From contig JBFMFE010000318.1 in the NCBI GenBank assembly GCA_040752295.1, positions 1 to 31,716 on the forward strand: DNA of 31,716 nt, read 5' to 3'. Source of the stretch: JBFMFE01 sp040752295. Its GTDB lineage: Bacteria; UBP15; UBA6099; JBFMBQ01. The notes beneath the pieces were generated by a model. That model searched no databases, was not told the DNA's origin, and saw nothing but the letters and a program-made list of their open reading frames with translations. Position numbers and translations under genes: made by a program. Shown piece after piece: positions 1 through 8,569 of the stretch; the stretch's first letter is position 1, and every line of letters begins with the position of its first letter.

Positions 1-32
1 ATCCGATCATGCGAAAATCAATATGCGCGAAA

Positions 33-121
33 CGCCTTGGAGTGCGGTGTGCAAACACCGCCTTGTTTCCCGCGCTCCGCGCGGGAGTGAAGGCGGCGAT
101 GACTCGCCGCAGTCCAAGGCG
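33..121. repeat. Cloverleaf-like nested inverted repeat
   Basis: An 89-bp element folds on paper into a four-way junction. The outer stem pairs 33-43 with 111-121, with one mismatch in 11. Three hairpin arms fill the interior: 44-50 with 55-61 (perfect 7 bp, loop GCAA), 61-74 with 80-93 (CCTT/AAGG and CCCGCG/CGCGGG around an internal loop), and 93-99 with 104-110 (perfect 7 bp, loop TGAC). The arms abut almost without unpaired bases. A 64-aa reading frame runs across it but looks incidental. It resembles REP/RAYT-type or miniature mobile intergenic repeats, though no transposase is in the window. Function unknown. Confidence 0.7.
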
Positions 122-514
122 GCTGAAGCCACAATACATCGTGACGAAGAATGTGCGAAAGTTCACCCCTTGATCAGACAGATGAAAAAGGAAGCAGACC
201 ATCAAGAAACAATTTGAAAGGCAAGGAGACAATGCGTTAAAAAACGCTTTATTTACAAAGGTTTTCCTCCCTATCCATTGTTCCATAATGCGACAAACTC
301 GTTTCCCCTTCCGTTTTTACCCACAGTATTTCCTGAAGAACCAAAAAATCTTATATCTTCAACTGTTTTTGGATGAATTCATCCGCGTTTGCGGAATTGC
401 CGCCGGGTGAACATTTACACACTTTTATGTCGCAGACCCGCGTCGCCTTCCCTCCGTCAGGCGTTCCGCCCCGGGAGACCGCCGGCGTGAAGCGGCAGTG
501 CCGGTACGCGCCCT
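122..514. other. Stretch without a convincing gene; possible degenerate or repeat DNA
   Basis: No frame here has both a plausible start and a recognisable product. On the minus strand, a frame without a start codon is open from the 3' end of comM down to a stop at 351-353, and other frames stay open for about 30 codons between 250 and 380. This could be a decayed gene or a dispersed intergenic sequence. The part around 240-400 is clearly richer in A+T than the flanking genes. Confidence 0.4.
234..255 (+). terminator. Weak terminator-like hairpin
   Basis: GCGTT (234-238) and AACGC (243-247) form a 5-bp stem with an AAAA loop, followed by TTTATTT. There is no gene upstream on the plus strand for it to terminate, so the call rests on shape alone. 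Confidence 0.25.
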
Positions 515-549
515 GAAAAATCAGTTGTTCAAGCCGCTTTTTGAAACAA
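515..549 (-). terminator. Candidate terminator downstream of comM
   Basis: On the minus strand, bases 549-541 pair with 532-525 (one bulged base). A short CTGA and five T residues (520-516) follow. It lies about 60 bp past the comM stop codon. The stem is A+T-rich, so termination would be moderate at best. Confidence 0.4.
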
Positions 550-610
550 ATGTAGAGGATGTGGCGGGGTACAAAACGGCGCTGGTCCCGCGTCCGCGGT
601 TCGCGCGCCG

Positions 611-2149
611 TCAGCCCCAGTATTTTCTGTCGAGCGTGCGGAGGTTAACCGCCTCGGCGACGTCCTGATCGAGGATTTCCTCTCTGCCTGCGAGGTCGGC
701 GATTGTGCGCGACAGCTTGCGTATCCTGTCGTATGCGCGGGCGGTGAATCCGAATTTCTTGATGGCGCTTTTGAGCAGGTCTTCAGCCGACTGGGGGAGC
801 CGGCAGTACTTTTTCATGAGGCGCGTGCCGAGTTCGGCGTTGCTGAAAATCCTCTCGCCCCTGTAGCGCTCGTGCTGTATGCGGCGGGCGTTGTTGGCGC
901 GCTCCCTTATCGCGGAGGACGGCTCGCCTGTGTAGTCGCCCGTGAGCTTCGCCGTGTCCAGCCGCGGGACCTCGACGTGGATGTCTATTCTGTCGAGGAG
1001 GGGTCCGGAGATTTTCTTGACGTATCTCTGAATCTGGTGGGGGGTGCAGACGCACTCGCGTGTGTAGTCGCCGAACCATCCGCAGGGGCAGGGGTTCATC
1101 GCTCCGACGAGTATGAACGTAGCGGGGAAGGTGAGTGAGGTGGTGGCGCGGGCGATGGTGACCATGCCGTCCTCCATCGGCTGGCGCAGAGCCTCGAGGA
1201 CGTCGCGCTTGAACTCCGGGAGTTCGTCGAGAAACAGAACGCCGTGGTGAGCGAGGCTGACCTCGCCCGGTTTGGGGAAGGTCCCCCCGCCGACGAGCGC
1301 GACGTTGGAGACCGTGTGATGGGGTGAGCGGAAGGGTCTGGTCCGGACGACGGGTTTGTCGCCGCGGAGGAGACCGGCGATGCTGTAGAGTTTCGTGACC
1401 GCGAGGCATTCCTCGCGCGAGAGGTCCGGGAGGATGGTGGGGAGTCTGCGGGCGAGCATCGTCTTGCCCGCGCCGGGGGGACCGACCATGATCGCGTTGT
1501 GGCTGCCGGCGGAGGCGATCTCGAGGGCGCGCTTGGCGTGCTCCTGACCCTTCACGTCGGAGAAATCCACCTCGTACTCGACGCCGGCTTCCCAGAGGTC
1601 CTTTTCGTCCGCCGAGAACGGGGCGATTTCCTTCATGCCCCTGAGGAAGAGAAAGACGTCGTTGAGCGTTTCCGCGGGGAAGACGTTGAGGTTTTCCACG
1701 AGGGCGGCTTCGCGTGCGTTGTCGGCGGGGAGTACGATGCCGTCGAAGCCGGCGGTTTTCGCGAGGAGTGCGATGGGGAGGACGCCGCTGACGCGGCGGA
1801 GTTTACCGTCGAGAGCGAGTTCGCCGATGAAGAGCTTGTTTTCATGGCTGCCCTGCTCCACTTCGCCCCTTGCGGCGAGGATTCCCACTGCGATGGCGAG
1901 GTCGAAGCTGGGACCCTCCTTCCGGACGTCGGCGGGGGCGAGGTTGACGGTGAGCCTTTTCATCGAGGCGTACAGGTCGCAGTTGCGCAGCGCGGTCAGG
2001 ACTCTTTCTTTGGATTCCTTCACGGCGGCGTCCGGCAGCCCGACGATGATGAAGCTCGTGTTGATGCCGGTGAGTCTTATGTCCACTTCGGCGTGGACGA
2101 CGAAGGCTTCGACCCCGATGGTGGCGGCGGAGCTGACGCGGGAGAACAT
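611..2149 (-). CDS. comM: YifB/ComM-family Mg-chelatase-like AAA+ ATPase
   Basis: A 512-aa protein of full family length. The N-terminal ChlI-like domain (about 20-140) is followed by an AAA+ core with Walker A GPPGAGKT (223-230) and Walker B VLFLDEL (304-310). The family Cys signature NPCPCG (352-357) follows, and a C-terminal Mg-chelatase-type helical domain contains RAYDRIRKL. In naturally competent bacteria, ComM is a helicase that promotes branch migration during integration of transformed DNA; in most bacteria the role of YifB is unproven. It is the last gene of a minus-strand run, 83 bp after the aminotransferase. No clear Shine-Dalgarno sequence precedes the ATG. Family assignment is secure; biological role is inferred. 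Confidence 0.95.
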   Translation of the reverse strand: MFSRVSSAATIGVEAFVVHAEVDIRLTGINTSFIIVGLPDAAVKESKERVLTALRNCDLYASMKRLTVNLAPADVRKEGPSFDLAIAVGILAARGEVEQGSHENKLFIGELALDGKLRRVSGVLPIALLAKTAGFDGIVLPADNAREAALVENLNVFPAETLNDVFLFLRGMKEIAPFSADEKDLWEAGVEYEVDFSDVKGQEHAKRALEIASAGSHNAIMVGPPGAGKTMLARRLPTILPDLSREECLAVTKLYSIAGLLRGDKPVVRTRPFRSPHHTVSNVALVGGGTFPKPGEVSLAHHGVLFLDELPEFKRDVLEALRQPMEDGMVTIARATTSLTFPATFILVGAMNPCPCGWFGDYTRECVCTPHQIQRYVKKISGPLLDRIDIHVEVPRLDTAKLTGDYTGEPSSAIRERANNARRIQHERYRGERIFSNAELGTRLMKKYCRLPQSAEDLLKSAIKKFGFTARAYDRIRKLSRTIADLAGREEILDQDVAEAVNLRTLDRKYWG

Positions 2150-2232
2150 GGGGGTATTTTATCGTTCGGTCCGGCGGATTTCAAAACGCGCGCGGCGTTT
2201 CGGGCGGCATTGCGCCGCGGCGTGGGTTCCCC

Positions 2233-3450
2233 CTATCGCGCTCCTTTTCTCTTCCGCGCGAAATGGTTCAGCACCTTCATCACGGCGCCGATGACGTCCT
2301 CGACGTCGCCGTCCGTGAGCGCTGGGGAGAGGGGGATGGAGAACGTTCTGTCGGAGACGTACTCCGCGTTCGGGAACCGCCCGCGCGCGAAGCCGAACTT
2401 TTCCCTGTAGAAGGAGTGAAGGTGGAGCGCGGTGAAGTGTATTCCGACGCCGATGTTTTCCGCCTGGAGCGCGGAGACGAAGCGGTCGCGTGAGACGCCG
2501 AGGGCGTCAACGTCGAGGAGGGGGGTGTAGAGGTGGCGCGCGTGCCTTACGTGCGGCTGTTCCGGGGGCAGGGCGAGGAACCCGCATCCGGCGAAGGCGT
2601 CGTTGTAGCGGCGCCAGTGGCGCTCGCGCACGTTCAGGTTTTCCTCGATCCGGGCGAGCTGGTGTATGCCCATAGCCGCCTGTATGTCGGCCATGTTGTA
2701 CTTGTAGCCCGGGCAGAGGGTGTCGTAGGACTGGAAGCCCTCGGAGGAGTAGCGTTTCCACGCGGTTCTGCTCAGTCCGTGGAGGCTTTTGACGCGCATC
2801 GCGGCGTCCCAGTCCTCGTTGGCGGTGGTCGCCATGCCGCCCTCGCCGGTGACGAGGTTCTTTGTGGCGTAGAAGGAAAACGAGGTGACGTGCCCGATGT
2901 CGCCGACCTTTCTGCCGCGGTAGGAGGCTTCCACGGCGTGCGCCGCGTCCTCGACGACGAAGAGGTTGTTCTTCGCCGCGATTTCCAGAATCGGGTCCAT
3001 CTCGCACGGTCTGCCTGCGAAATGGACGGGGATTATCGCTTTGGTGCGCGGCGTGACGCTTTTCTCGATTTCGCCGGGGCTGACGTTCATGGTGGAGGGG
3101 TCAACGTCAGCGAAGACGGGAGTCGCGCCGCGGAGGACGATCACGTTGGCGGTGGCGGTGAAGGTTATGGGCGTGGTTATGACTTCGTCTCCGGCTCCAA
3201 TGTTCAGGACGTCGAGGGCGAGGTGGAGTCCGGCGGTGCAGGAATTGAGGGCGAGGGCGTGGCGGCAGCCGACGTAGTTTCTGAACGCCTCCTCGAACCG
3301 CTTCGTGCGCGGACCGGTGCTGAGCCAGCCCGAGCGGAGAGTGGCGGCGACCTCCGCTATTTCCTCTTCGCCGACGTGGGGTGCGCCGAAGACGAGGAAA
3401 TTCTTTCTGTAGGGCGTTCCGCCCTCGATCGCGAGCCTGTCGCCGTTCAT
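2233..3450 (-). CDS. DegT/DnrJ/EryC1/StrS-family PLP aminotransferase
   Basis: A 405-aa fold-type I aminotransferase of the sugar-aminotransferase family. Visible landmarks are the N-terminal APHVGEEE substrate-loop region, NSCTAGLHLAL (PLP phosphate region, 69-79), EDAAHA with the cofactor-contacting Asp168, and SFYATKNL with the Schiff-base Lys197. Such enzymes transfer an amino group, usually from glutamate, to a 3- or 4-keto nucleotide sugar. The upstream NAD-dependent epimerase supports a role in cell-surface sugar synthesis. The exact sugar cannot be read from the sequence. It starts 12 bp after the small AT-rich gene; the ATG has no obvious Shine-Dalgarno sequence, so it may rely on translational coupling. 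Confidence 0.93.
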   Translation of the reverse strand: MNGDRLAIEGGTPYRKNFLVFGAPHVGEEEIAEVAATLRSGWLSTGPRTKRFEEAFRNYVGCRHALALNSCTAGLHLALDVLNIGAGDEVITTPITFTATANVIVLRGATPVFADVDPSTMNVSPGEIEKSVTPRTKAIIPVHFAGRPCEMDPILEIAAKNNLFVVEDAAHAVEASYRGRKVGDIGHVTSFSFYATKNLVTGEGGMATTANEDWDAAMRVKSLHGLSRTAWKRYSSEGFQSYDTLCPGYKYNMADIQAAMGIHQLARIEENLNVRERHWRRYNDAFAGCGFLALPPEQPHVRHARHLYTPLLDVDALGVSRDRFVSALQAENIGVGIHFTALHLHSFYREKFGFARGRFPNAEYVSDRTFSIPLSPALTDGDVEDVIGAVMKVLNHFARKRKGAR

Positions 3451-3462
3451 AGTAAAATCATT

Positions 3463-3939
3463 TCAACTCAAAGCGCTTTTTTTTATTCCTACCAGCTTCT
3501 CATATCTCCTGAACTTGTTAAATAAAAAGTTCCAGCCGCCTTCGAAACCATAGTCGTTTATTCGATCATAAAAAGGGCGTTTGTGTTCATTATCGTCACG
3601 GTATTTGTTATCTGTTTCCATTTTATACATATCGCCCAAAAAAGCCCTTGCTCCGTCGTAAAAGTCGGTCTTTTTGATTCTTTCCCTAATTTTGTTATGA
3701 TAATCATTGATATCCTTTAATTTCACATCATAAGATATGATTGAATCGATGGTAGAAGTTTCGATAAATTCAATCTCAAGCATACCAATGCAAACATCTT
3801 TTAAAAAATTTTTTATGTTGTTTATTTCAATGTGTCTTGAATTGTTTCTGATCGAGAAGAAACCAACAATTCCAGAAATAACAGCTGACACTATCGATGT
3901 GACAAGTGCTATTATTGATATAATCATTGATATATTCAT
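3463..3939 (-). CDS. Hypothetical membrane-anchored protein, AT-rich ORFan
   Basis: A 158-aa protein I do not recognise. Residues about 3-28 form one hydrophobic segment rich in Ile, Val and Ser, which would anchor it to the membrane. The rest is charged and mostly helical, rich in Asn, Asp, Lys and Tyr, and predicted cytoplasmic. Its ATG overlaps the epimerase stop codon (ATGA), so it is translationally coupled. Base composition is far richer in A+T than both neighbours, and the shift begins in the last few epimerase codons. This suggests a recently acquired gene spliced into a sugar-nucleotide operon. No function is assigned. Confidence 0.75.
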   Translation of the reverse strand: MNISMIISIIALVTSIVSAVISGIVGFFSIRNNSRHIEINNIKNFLKDVCIGMLEIEFIETSTIDSIISYDVKLKDINDYHNKIRERIKKTDFYDGARAFLGDMYKMETDNKYRDDNEHKRPFYDRINDYGFEGGWNFLFNKFRRYEKLVGIKKSALS

Positions 3940-4889
3940 TTTAGATCTACTTTTTTATTAAATCCCGCAAAGAATTCAACGGTTCTCCGCAGTCCTTCCT
4001 CGAACGAGACAACCGGTTCGTAGCCCAGAAGCTTTTTCGCGAGGGAGACGTCTGCGAGGGAGTGTTTGACGTCGCCGGGTCTGGGAGGGGCGAACTGCGG
4101 TTCGACGGCGGCGCCGAGGAAGGCGTTTATGAGGGAGATGAGGCGGAGGAGGTCGTAGCGGGCGCCGCAGGCGACGTTGCAGACCGCGCCGGCGGGGAAG
4201 TCGCCGATGGTCGCGGCGAGGCGGTTTGCGTGCACGACGTTGGCGACGTACGTGAAGTCTCTGGACTGTGTTCCGTCGCCGAAGACGGTGGGTTTCACGC
4301 CGCGGGCGACGTCGGTAATGAATCTGGGGATGACTGCCGCGTACTGTGAGGCGGGGTCCTGACGGGGACCGAAGACGTTGAAGTAGCGCAGGCAGAGTGT
4401 GGGGACGCCGAAGGTTTCGTGGAAGACCCCCGCGTAGTGCTCGCCGGCGAGCTTGGTCGCGGCGTAGATGGATTTCGGCTCGGGTTTCATGGTCTCGGTT
4501 TTCGGGAGGGTCTCGGAATCGCCGTAGACGGATGAGGAAGAGGCGATGACGACCCTCGCGGCGCGGGTTCTGCGAGCGGCGAGGAGGACGTTGAGTGTGC
4601 CGCGGACGTTGGCGTCGTTGGATTCGAGTGGGCGCGCGTGTGAGCGCGGGACGGACGGCAGCGCCCCCTGGTGGAGGATGACGTCCACGCCTTCGGCGGC
4701 ACGCGCCACGGTGTCTTCATCGGCGAGCGAGCCTTCGATCAATTCCAGCGCGCCGGCGAAAGCCTCGATGTTCTCCCGCCTGCCGGTGGAGAAGTCGTCG
4801 AGGACGCGCACGCGCGCCCCGGACTTAACGAAGTCTTCGGCGACGTGGGAACCGATGAAGCCCGCGCCGCCCGTGACAAGTACTCTCAT
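3936..4889 (-). CDS. NAD-dependent epimerase/dehydratase (UDP-glucose 4-epimerase-like, extended SDR)
   Basis: A 317-aa extended short-chain dehydrogenase acting on nucleotide sugars. The NAD-binding GGAGFIG is at 7-13, the catalytic serine region at ASSSSVYG, and Tyr142-x3-Lys146 in YAATK. RYFNVFGPRQDP and the C-terminal PRPGDVKHS are typical of the WbpP/GalE-like group. I prefer the ATG at 4889 over the in-frame GTG at 4898 because GGGGTG lies 6 bp upstream of that ATG. It is first in its operon behind a good sigma70-type promoter (4955-4983), followed by the small ORFan and the aminotransferase. The last residues (NKKVDLK) are coded by A+T-rich sequence, as if the original 3' end was replaced. 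The substrate is not determined. Confidence 0.93.
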   Translation of the reverse strand: MRVLVTGGAGFIGSHVAEDFVKSGARVRVLDDFSTGRRENIEAFAGALELIEGSLADEDTVARAAEGVDVILHQGALPSVPRSHARPLESNDANVRGTLNVLLAARRTRAARVVIASSSSVYGDSETLPKTETMKPEPKSIYAATKLAGEHYAGVFHETFGVPTLCLRYFNVFGPRQDPASQYAAVIPRFITDVARGVKPTVFGDGTQSRDFTYVANVVHANRLAATIGDFPAGAVCNVACGARYDLLRLISLINAFLGAAVEPQFAPPRPGDVKHSLADVSLAKKLLGYEPVVSFEEGLRRTVEFFAGFNKKVDLK

Positions 4890-4954
4890 GCCGGGCACCC
4901 CGGGACGCGCCCGGAAGGGGCGCTCCGCCTTCCGCGCGCCGCCGCGGAGTATTC

Positions 4955-4983
4955 ATTATCGTACAGCTCGGGGACGGAGACAA
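4955..4983 (-). promoter_or_regulatory. Sigma70-type promoter for the epimerase operon
   Basis: On the minus strand: TTGTCT (4983-4978), a 17-bp spacer and GATAAT (4960-4955). Transcription would begin near 4948, about 60 bp before the epimerase ATG. Both hexamers are close to consensus with ideal spacing. Confidence 0.65.
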
Positions 4984-5029
4984 CGGCGCCGTGAAAACGT
5001 CTGTGCGCGCGGACTGCTGCCGGTTGCGG

Positions 5030-5047
5030 TCACTATAATAATAGTGA
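5030..5047 (+). promoter_or_regulatory. -10 box inside a perfect 18-bp palindrome
   Basis: TCACTAT and ATAGTGA are perfect 7-bp inverted arms around AATA. The palindrome contains a consensus TATAAT (5034-5039) and lies 47 bp before the gamma-delta oxidoreductase gene. No good -35 hexamer is visible 17 bp upstream. A dimeric regulator bound here would block the -10 region, so this is a candidate operator for the downstream operon. Confidence 0.55.
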
Positions 5048-5093
5048 ATAATATCCGGGCTGGAAAAGAACCCTGACGGAAGGAGACGGGGGC

Positions 5094-6068
5094 ATGGCGG
5101 AAAAAGGCGTGATTCCAGTCAAAAACGAGAGGGGATACTACGACGTCCGGATGGAGAGCATCGGCGGGATGGGAGCGAACCTGGCGGGAAAAATCCTCGC
5201 CGACGCGGGGGTCATGGGGATGGGGTGGAACGGACTGAGCTTCGCGGCGTACGGCTCGGAGAAGAAGGGGACGCCGGTCAGGACGTACGTGCGGTTCAGC
5301 GACTCGGACCATCCGCTCCGGGACGGGGGTCCGGTCGAGGAGCCGCATCTGCTTGTGCTGTTCCACGAGAACATGGTCAAGGCGCTGCCGGTGATGAGGG
5401 GGCTTCGCCCCGACGGCACCGTGATAGTCAGCACACACAGGGACCCCGACCGGGTGCGGGACGCGCTCCGGCTTCACGCCGGGACGCTCATCTGCGTGGA
5501 CGCGATGAAGATCGCCGTGGAGGAAAGGGTCAGGGTCAACACAACGCTTCTGGGCACGATCGCGAGGGGGATGGAGTTCATGGACAGGGAGGTGCTGAAG
5601 GGCGCGCTGCGGGAGAAGTTCGAGGAAAAATATCCCCAGCTCGTTCAGGGGAACCTGAACGCCTTCGACAGGGGATGGGCGGAGGTGAAGGTGAAGCGGT
5701 TCGAGCCGGACGGAAGATACGAATACCTGCCGTTTGAGAAGTTCGAGCCGAAGCTCGGCTACGCGACCGCGCCGCTCGGCGGGGCGGTGATCAACCCCGG
5801 CAACACGGTCGAAAAGGACCTCAGCGCTTCGCGCGAGGGATTCATACCGGTTCTGAACCTCGACAAATGCGTACACTGCGCCGACTGCGATTCGACGTGC
5901 CCGGACCAGTGTTTCGTGTGGGAACGCGGAAAAGACGACAAGGGAAAGGAACGGCAGTTTCTGCGACGCATCGAGTACAGGTATTGCAAGGGCTGCCTGA
6001 GGTGCGTCACCGTCTGCCCCGCCGGGGCGATCACCGCCGAGCGCGAGAAAGAGGGAGCGACTGCGTGA
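5094..6068 (+). CDS. 2-oxoacid:ferredoxin oxidoreductase, fused gamma and delta (2x[4Fe-4S]) subunits
   Basis: A 324-aa fusion. Residues about 15-200 form the gamma domain, with SIGGMGANLAGKILADA and the YGSEKKGTPV motif that contacts CoA in this family. Residues about 255-318 form a bacterial-type ferredoxin domain with two [4Fe-4S] motifs: Cys259, 262, 265, 269 and Cys298, 301, 304, 308. The enzyme oxidatively decarboxylates a 2-oxoacid to acyl-CoA and passes electrons to ferredoxin, or runs in reverse. It pairs with the fused alpha-beta gene 140 bp downstream to make a complete enzyme from two polypeptides. GGAAGGAG lies just before the ATG. The substrate (pyruvate, 2-oxoglutarate or branched-chain) is not resolved. 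Confidence 0.9.
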   Translation: MAEKGVIPVKNERGYYDVRMESIGGMGANLAGKILADAGVMGMGWNGLSFAAYGSEKKGTPVRTYVRFSDSDHPLRDGGPVEEPHLLVLFHENMVKALPVMRGLRPDGTVIVSTHRDPDRVRDALRLHAGTLICVDAMKIAVEERVRVNTTLLGTIARGMEFMDREVLKGALREKFEEKYPQLVQGNLNAFDRGWAEVKVKRFEPDGRYEYLPFEKFEPKLGYATAPLGGAVINPGNTVEKDLSASREGFIPVLNLDKCVHCADCDSTCPDQCFVWERGKDDKGKERQFLRRIEYRYCKGCLRCVTVCPAGAITAEREKEGATA

Positions 6069-6209
6069 GACCCCGGCGCGCCGCCCGCGGGGGATTCGCG
6101 ATGAATTCCGGGCGACGGGACGGCGGTTGAAAGACGGAACAGAGCCGACGCGGGAGGTTCCGGCGCGAAGGAGCGCGGGCCGAACGCGGCGGCAAAGGAG
6201 GCGAGGGAG

Positions 6210-8486
6210 ATGACGACGGAAGCGCGTACCGGACGTGGCGCCGCGCCCCAGAAGGTTGATTTGCTGAACGGCAACGAGATGGCGGCGCTCGCCGCGTGCC
6301 ACGTCAACTATCACGTGATGGGCTACTACCCCATCACGCCGTCCACCGCAGTCGCCGAGGAGCTTGACCGCATGAAGGCGGAGGGGCTTCACGACGTGGT
6401 GATGATACCCGGCGACGGCGAGCACGGAGCGGCGGGGATATGCTACGGGGCGTCGGTGGCGGGCGCGCGCGTGTTCAACACAACGTCCGCGAACGGCCTC
6501 ATGTACGCGCTCGAACAGCTTCCCGTGCAGTCCGGCACGCGCTTTCCCATGGTGATGAACATAGTCAACAGGAGCGTGTCGGGACCGCTGGACATCCGCG
6601 GCGATCACAGCGACATCATGTTCGCGCTCAACGCGGGATGGATCATACTGATGGCGAAGGACCCACAGATGGTGTACGACCTCAACATCATCGCCGTGCG
6701 GCTCGGGGAGCATCCCGACGTGCGCCTTCCGGTGATCGTCTCATTCGACGGCTTTTTCACCTCGCACCAGCAGCGCAGGGTCCATTATTTCACGGACAGG
6801 AAGCCCGTCCAGGATTTCATCGGACCGGTCTCGCACCTGTACGACGTGCTCGACACGAAGAAGCCCATCACGATCGGCGCGTACATGAACGACCCGGACC
6901 TGATCAACAACAAGAAGCAGCTCAGCATCGCGATGGAGAACGCCTACGGTGTCGCGCAGTCGGTCTTCGACGAGTACGCCCTGATCAGCGGGAGGCGCTA
7001 CACGCTCGTGGAGACCTACCGGCTGGAGGACGCCGAGGCTGCGCTCGTGCTTCTGAACTCCGCGTACGAGACGGCGAAGGAAGCCGTGGACGAGATGCGC
7101 GCGGAGGGCAAAAAGGTCGGACTCGCGACCGTCCACATGCTCCGACCCTTTCCGGTGAGGGAATTGCAGGAGGCGCTTCGCGGCGTCAAAGCCGTCTGCG
7201 TGGGCGACAGGCAGGAATCGTACGGCGGCTGGGGCGGGAACATGACCATCGAACTTAAAGCGGCGCTGAAGGACGACCCGCGTAACGGGTCGCTCGTCTT
7301 CAGCAGGATTTACGGGCTTGGGGGAAAGGAGTTCTTCATCGCCGACGCGCGCGAGATGCTCCGTCAGGCGGTCGAGGCGGCGGAATCGGGGAAGGTCGCC
7401 CTCTCCATCGAGTACGTCGGGGCGAACCCGGGGGACCCGCATTACACGCCCGCGCCGGCGGCGCCCCCGCTCACCGCCCGGGACGCGGCGACGGGCATCA
7501 CGGTCGAGAAGGAAGACGGCAAGCTCAGGGTGAAGGGGCTTAACCCGCGCGAGCTGACGCGCATGCCGAAACGCATCGCGCCCGGACACGGCGCGTGCCC
7601 CGGCTGCGGCATCTTCCCCAGCCTCAACAACTTCCTGCGGGGCGTCTCCGGGTACGTGATCGTGCTCTTTCACACGGGGTGCGGGATGGTCACCACGACG
7701 AGCTACCCGTATTCGTCCCACAGGATGACCTACATACACAACCTCTTTCAGAACGGCGCCGCAACGCTCAGCGGCACCGTGGAAAGCTACATCGAGAGAA
7801 AACGGCGGGGCGAGATACCGCCCGACGAGGAAATAACGTTCATCATGGTCACGGGCGACGGCGGCAACGACATCGGGATGGGACCGACCATCGGCGCCGC
7901 CATGCGCTGCCACAACATGATCATCCTCGAATACGACAACGAGGGCTACATGAACACCGGCAACCAGCTCTCGTTCACAACGCCGCTGGGGCACGCCACC
8001 TCGACGTCGCACGTCGGTCCGTTCCAGCACGGAAAAAAGCACCACCACAAGGACACGCCGCAGATCATGGCGGCGTGCCACATACCGTACGTCTTCACCG
8101 CGGTGGAGTCCAGGCACGTTGACCTCACGCGCAAAGCAGCCAAGGCGCAATGGTACGCGAAACACGAGGGTCCCGTCTACGCAAAGATACTGTCCGCCTG
8201 CCCGCTCAACTGGCGCTCGAAAGAGCAGGACTGCTCTTCGATCATCCAGGCCGCCGTGGATTCATGCTTCTTCCCGCTTTACGAGATCGAGCACGGGATC
8301 ACCACGATCAACTACGATCCGGAGGAAAAGGGAAACCGCATTCCGGTCATCGAGTGGCTGAAGACGATGGGGAAGACCCGACATTTCATGAAAGCGGAAT
8401 TCAAGGAGGACCTCGAAAAGTTCGAGGCGGAAGTGGAGCGGCGCTGGCGGCGCCTCAAGGCGATGCACGAAAACCCCGTGCTGTGA
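6210..8486 (+). CDS. 2-oxoacid:ferredoxin oxidoreductase, fused alpha and beta subunits
   Basis: A 758-aa fusion. The N-terminal half (about 20-400) is the alpha subunit, opening with NGNEMAALAA and YYPITPSTAVAEE, the conserved PITPST loop. The C-terminal half (about 445-758) is the TPP-binding beta subunit: GHGACPGCG near 460 gives cluster Cys residues, and GDGGNDIGMG near 549-558 followed by YDNEGYMNTGNQ is the TPP/Mg site. Ordinarily alpha, beta, gamma and delta are separate, or all are fused in one long chain; a gamma-delta plus alpha-beta arrangement is less usual. A strong AAAGGAGG (6194-6201) sits 8 bp before the ATG. The beta half has a His-rich HGKKHHHKD segment, which may be a lineage trait. 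Confidence 0.9.
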   Translation: MTTEARTGRGAAPQKVDLLNGNEMAALAACHVNYHVMGYYPITPSTAVAEELDRMKAEGLHDVVMIPGDGEHGAAGICYGASVAGARVFNTTSANGLMYALEQLPVQSGTRFPMVMNIVNRSVSGPLDIRGDHSDIMFALNAGWIILMAKDPQMVYDLNIIAVRLGEHPDVRLPVIVSFDGFFTSHQQRRVHYFTDRKPVQDFIGPVSHLYDVLDTKKPITIGAYMNDPDLINNKKQLSIAMENAYGVAQSVFDEYALISGRRYTLVETYRLEDAEAALVLLNSAYETAKEAVDEMRAEGKKVGLATVHMLRPFPVRELQEALRGVKAVCVGDRQESYGGWGGNMTIELKAALKDDPRNGSLVFSRIYGLGGKEFFIADAREMLRQAVEAAESGKVALSIEYVGANPGDPHYTPAPAAPPLTARDAATGITVEKEDGKLRVKGLNPRELTRMPKRIAPGHGACPGCGIFPSLNNFLRGVSGYVIVLFHTGCGMVTTTSYPYSSHRMTYIHNLFQNGAATLSGTVESYIERKRRGEIPPDEEITFIMVTGDGGNDIGMGPTIGAAMRCHNMIILEYDNEGYMNTGNQLSFTTPLGHATSTSHVGPFQHGKKHHHKDTPQIMAACHIPYVFTAVESRHVDLTRKAAKAQWYAKHEGPVYAKILSACPLNWRSKEQDCSSIIQAAVDSCFFPLYEIEHGITTINYDPEEKGNRIPVIEWLKTMGKTRHFMKAEFKEDLEKFEAEVERRWRRLKAMHENPVL

Positions 8487-8569
8487 CCGGACGCCCGGAA
8501 GCCCTTCATGTTCACGACCTGAGCGCAGCGGGGCGGCGGAAAACGAACCGCGCCGGGGAGGCGACGACG

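Noticed and set aside
23..217. 64-aa open frame
   Set aside because: It runs straight through the cloverleaf repeat, has no ribosome-binding site and no recognisable product.
4956..6713. 585-aa frame on the minus strand
   Set aside because: Arg/His/Pro-rich shadow opposite the 2-oxoacid oxidoreductase genes; the plus-strand products carry clear motifs.
6741..8165. 474-aa frame on the minus strand
   Set aside because: Shadow of the alpha-beta oxidoreductase gene, caused by high G+C content.
8150..8569. 5' extension of the LeuC-type frame
   Set aside because: It lies inside the preceding gene in another frame; a good ribosome-binding site supports the start at 8570.
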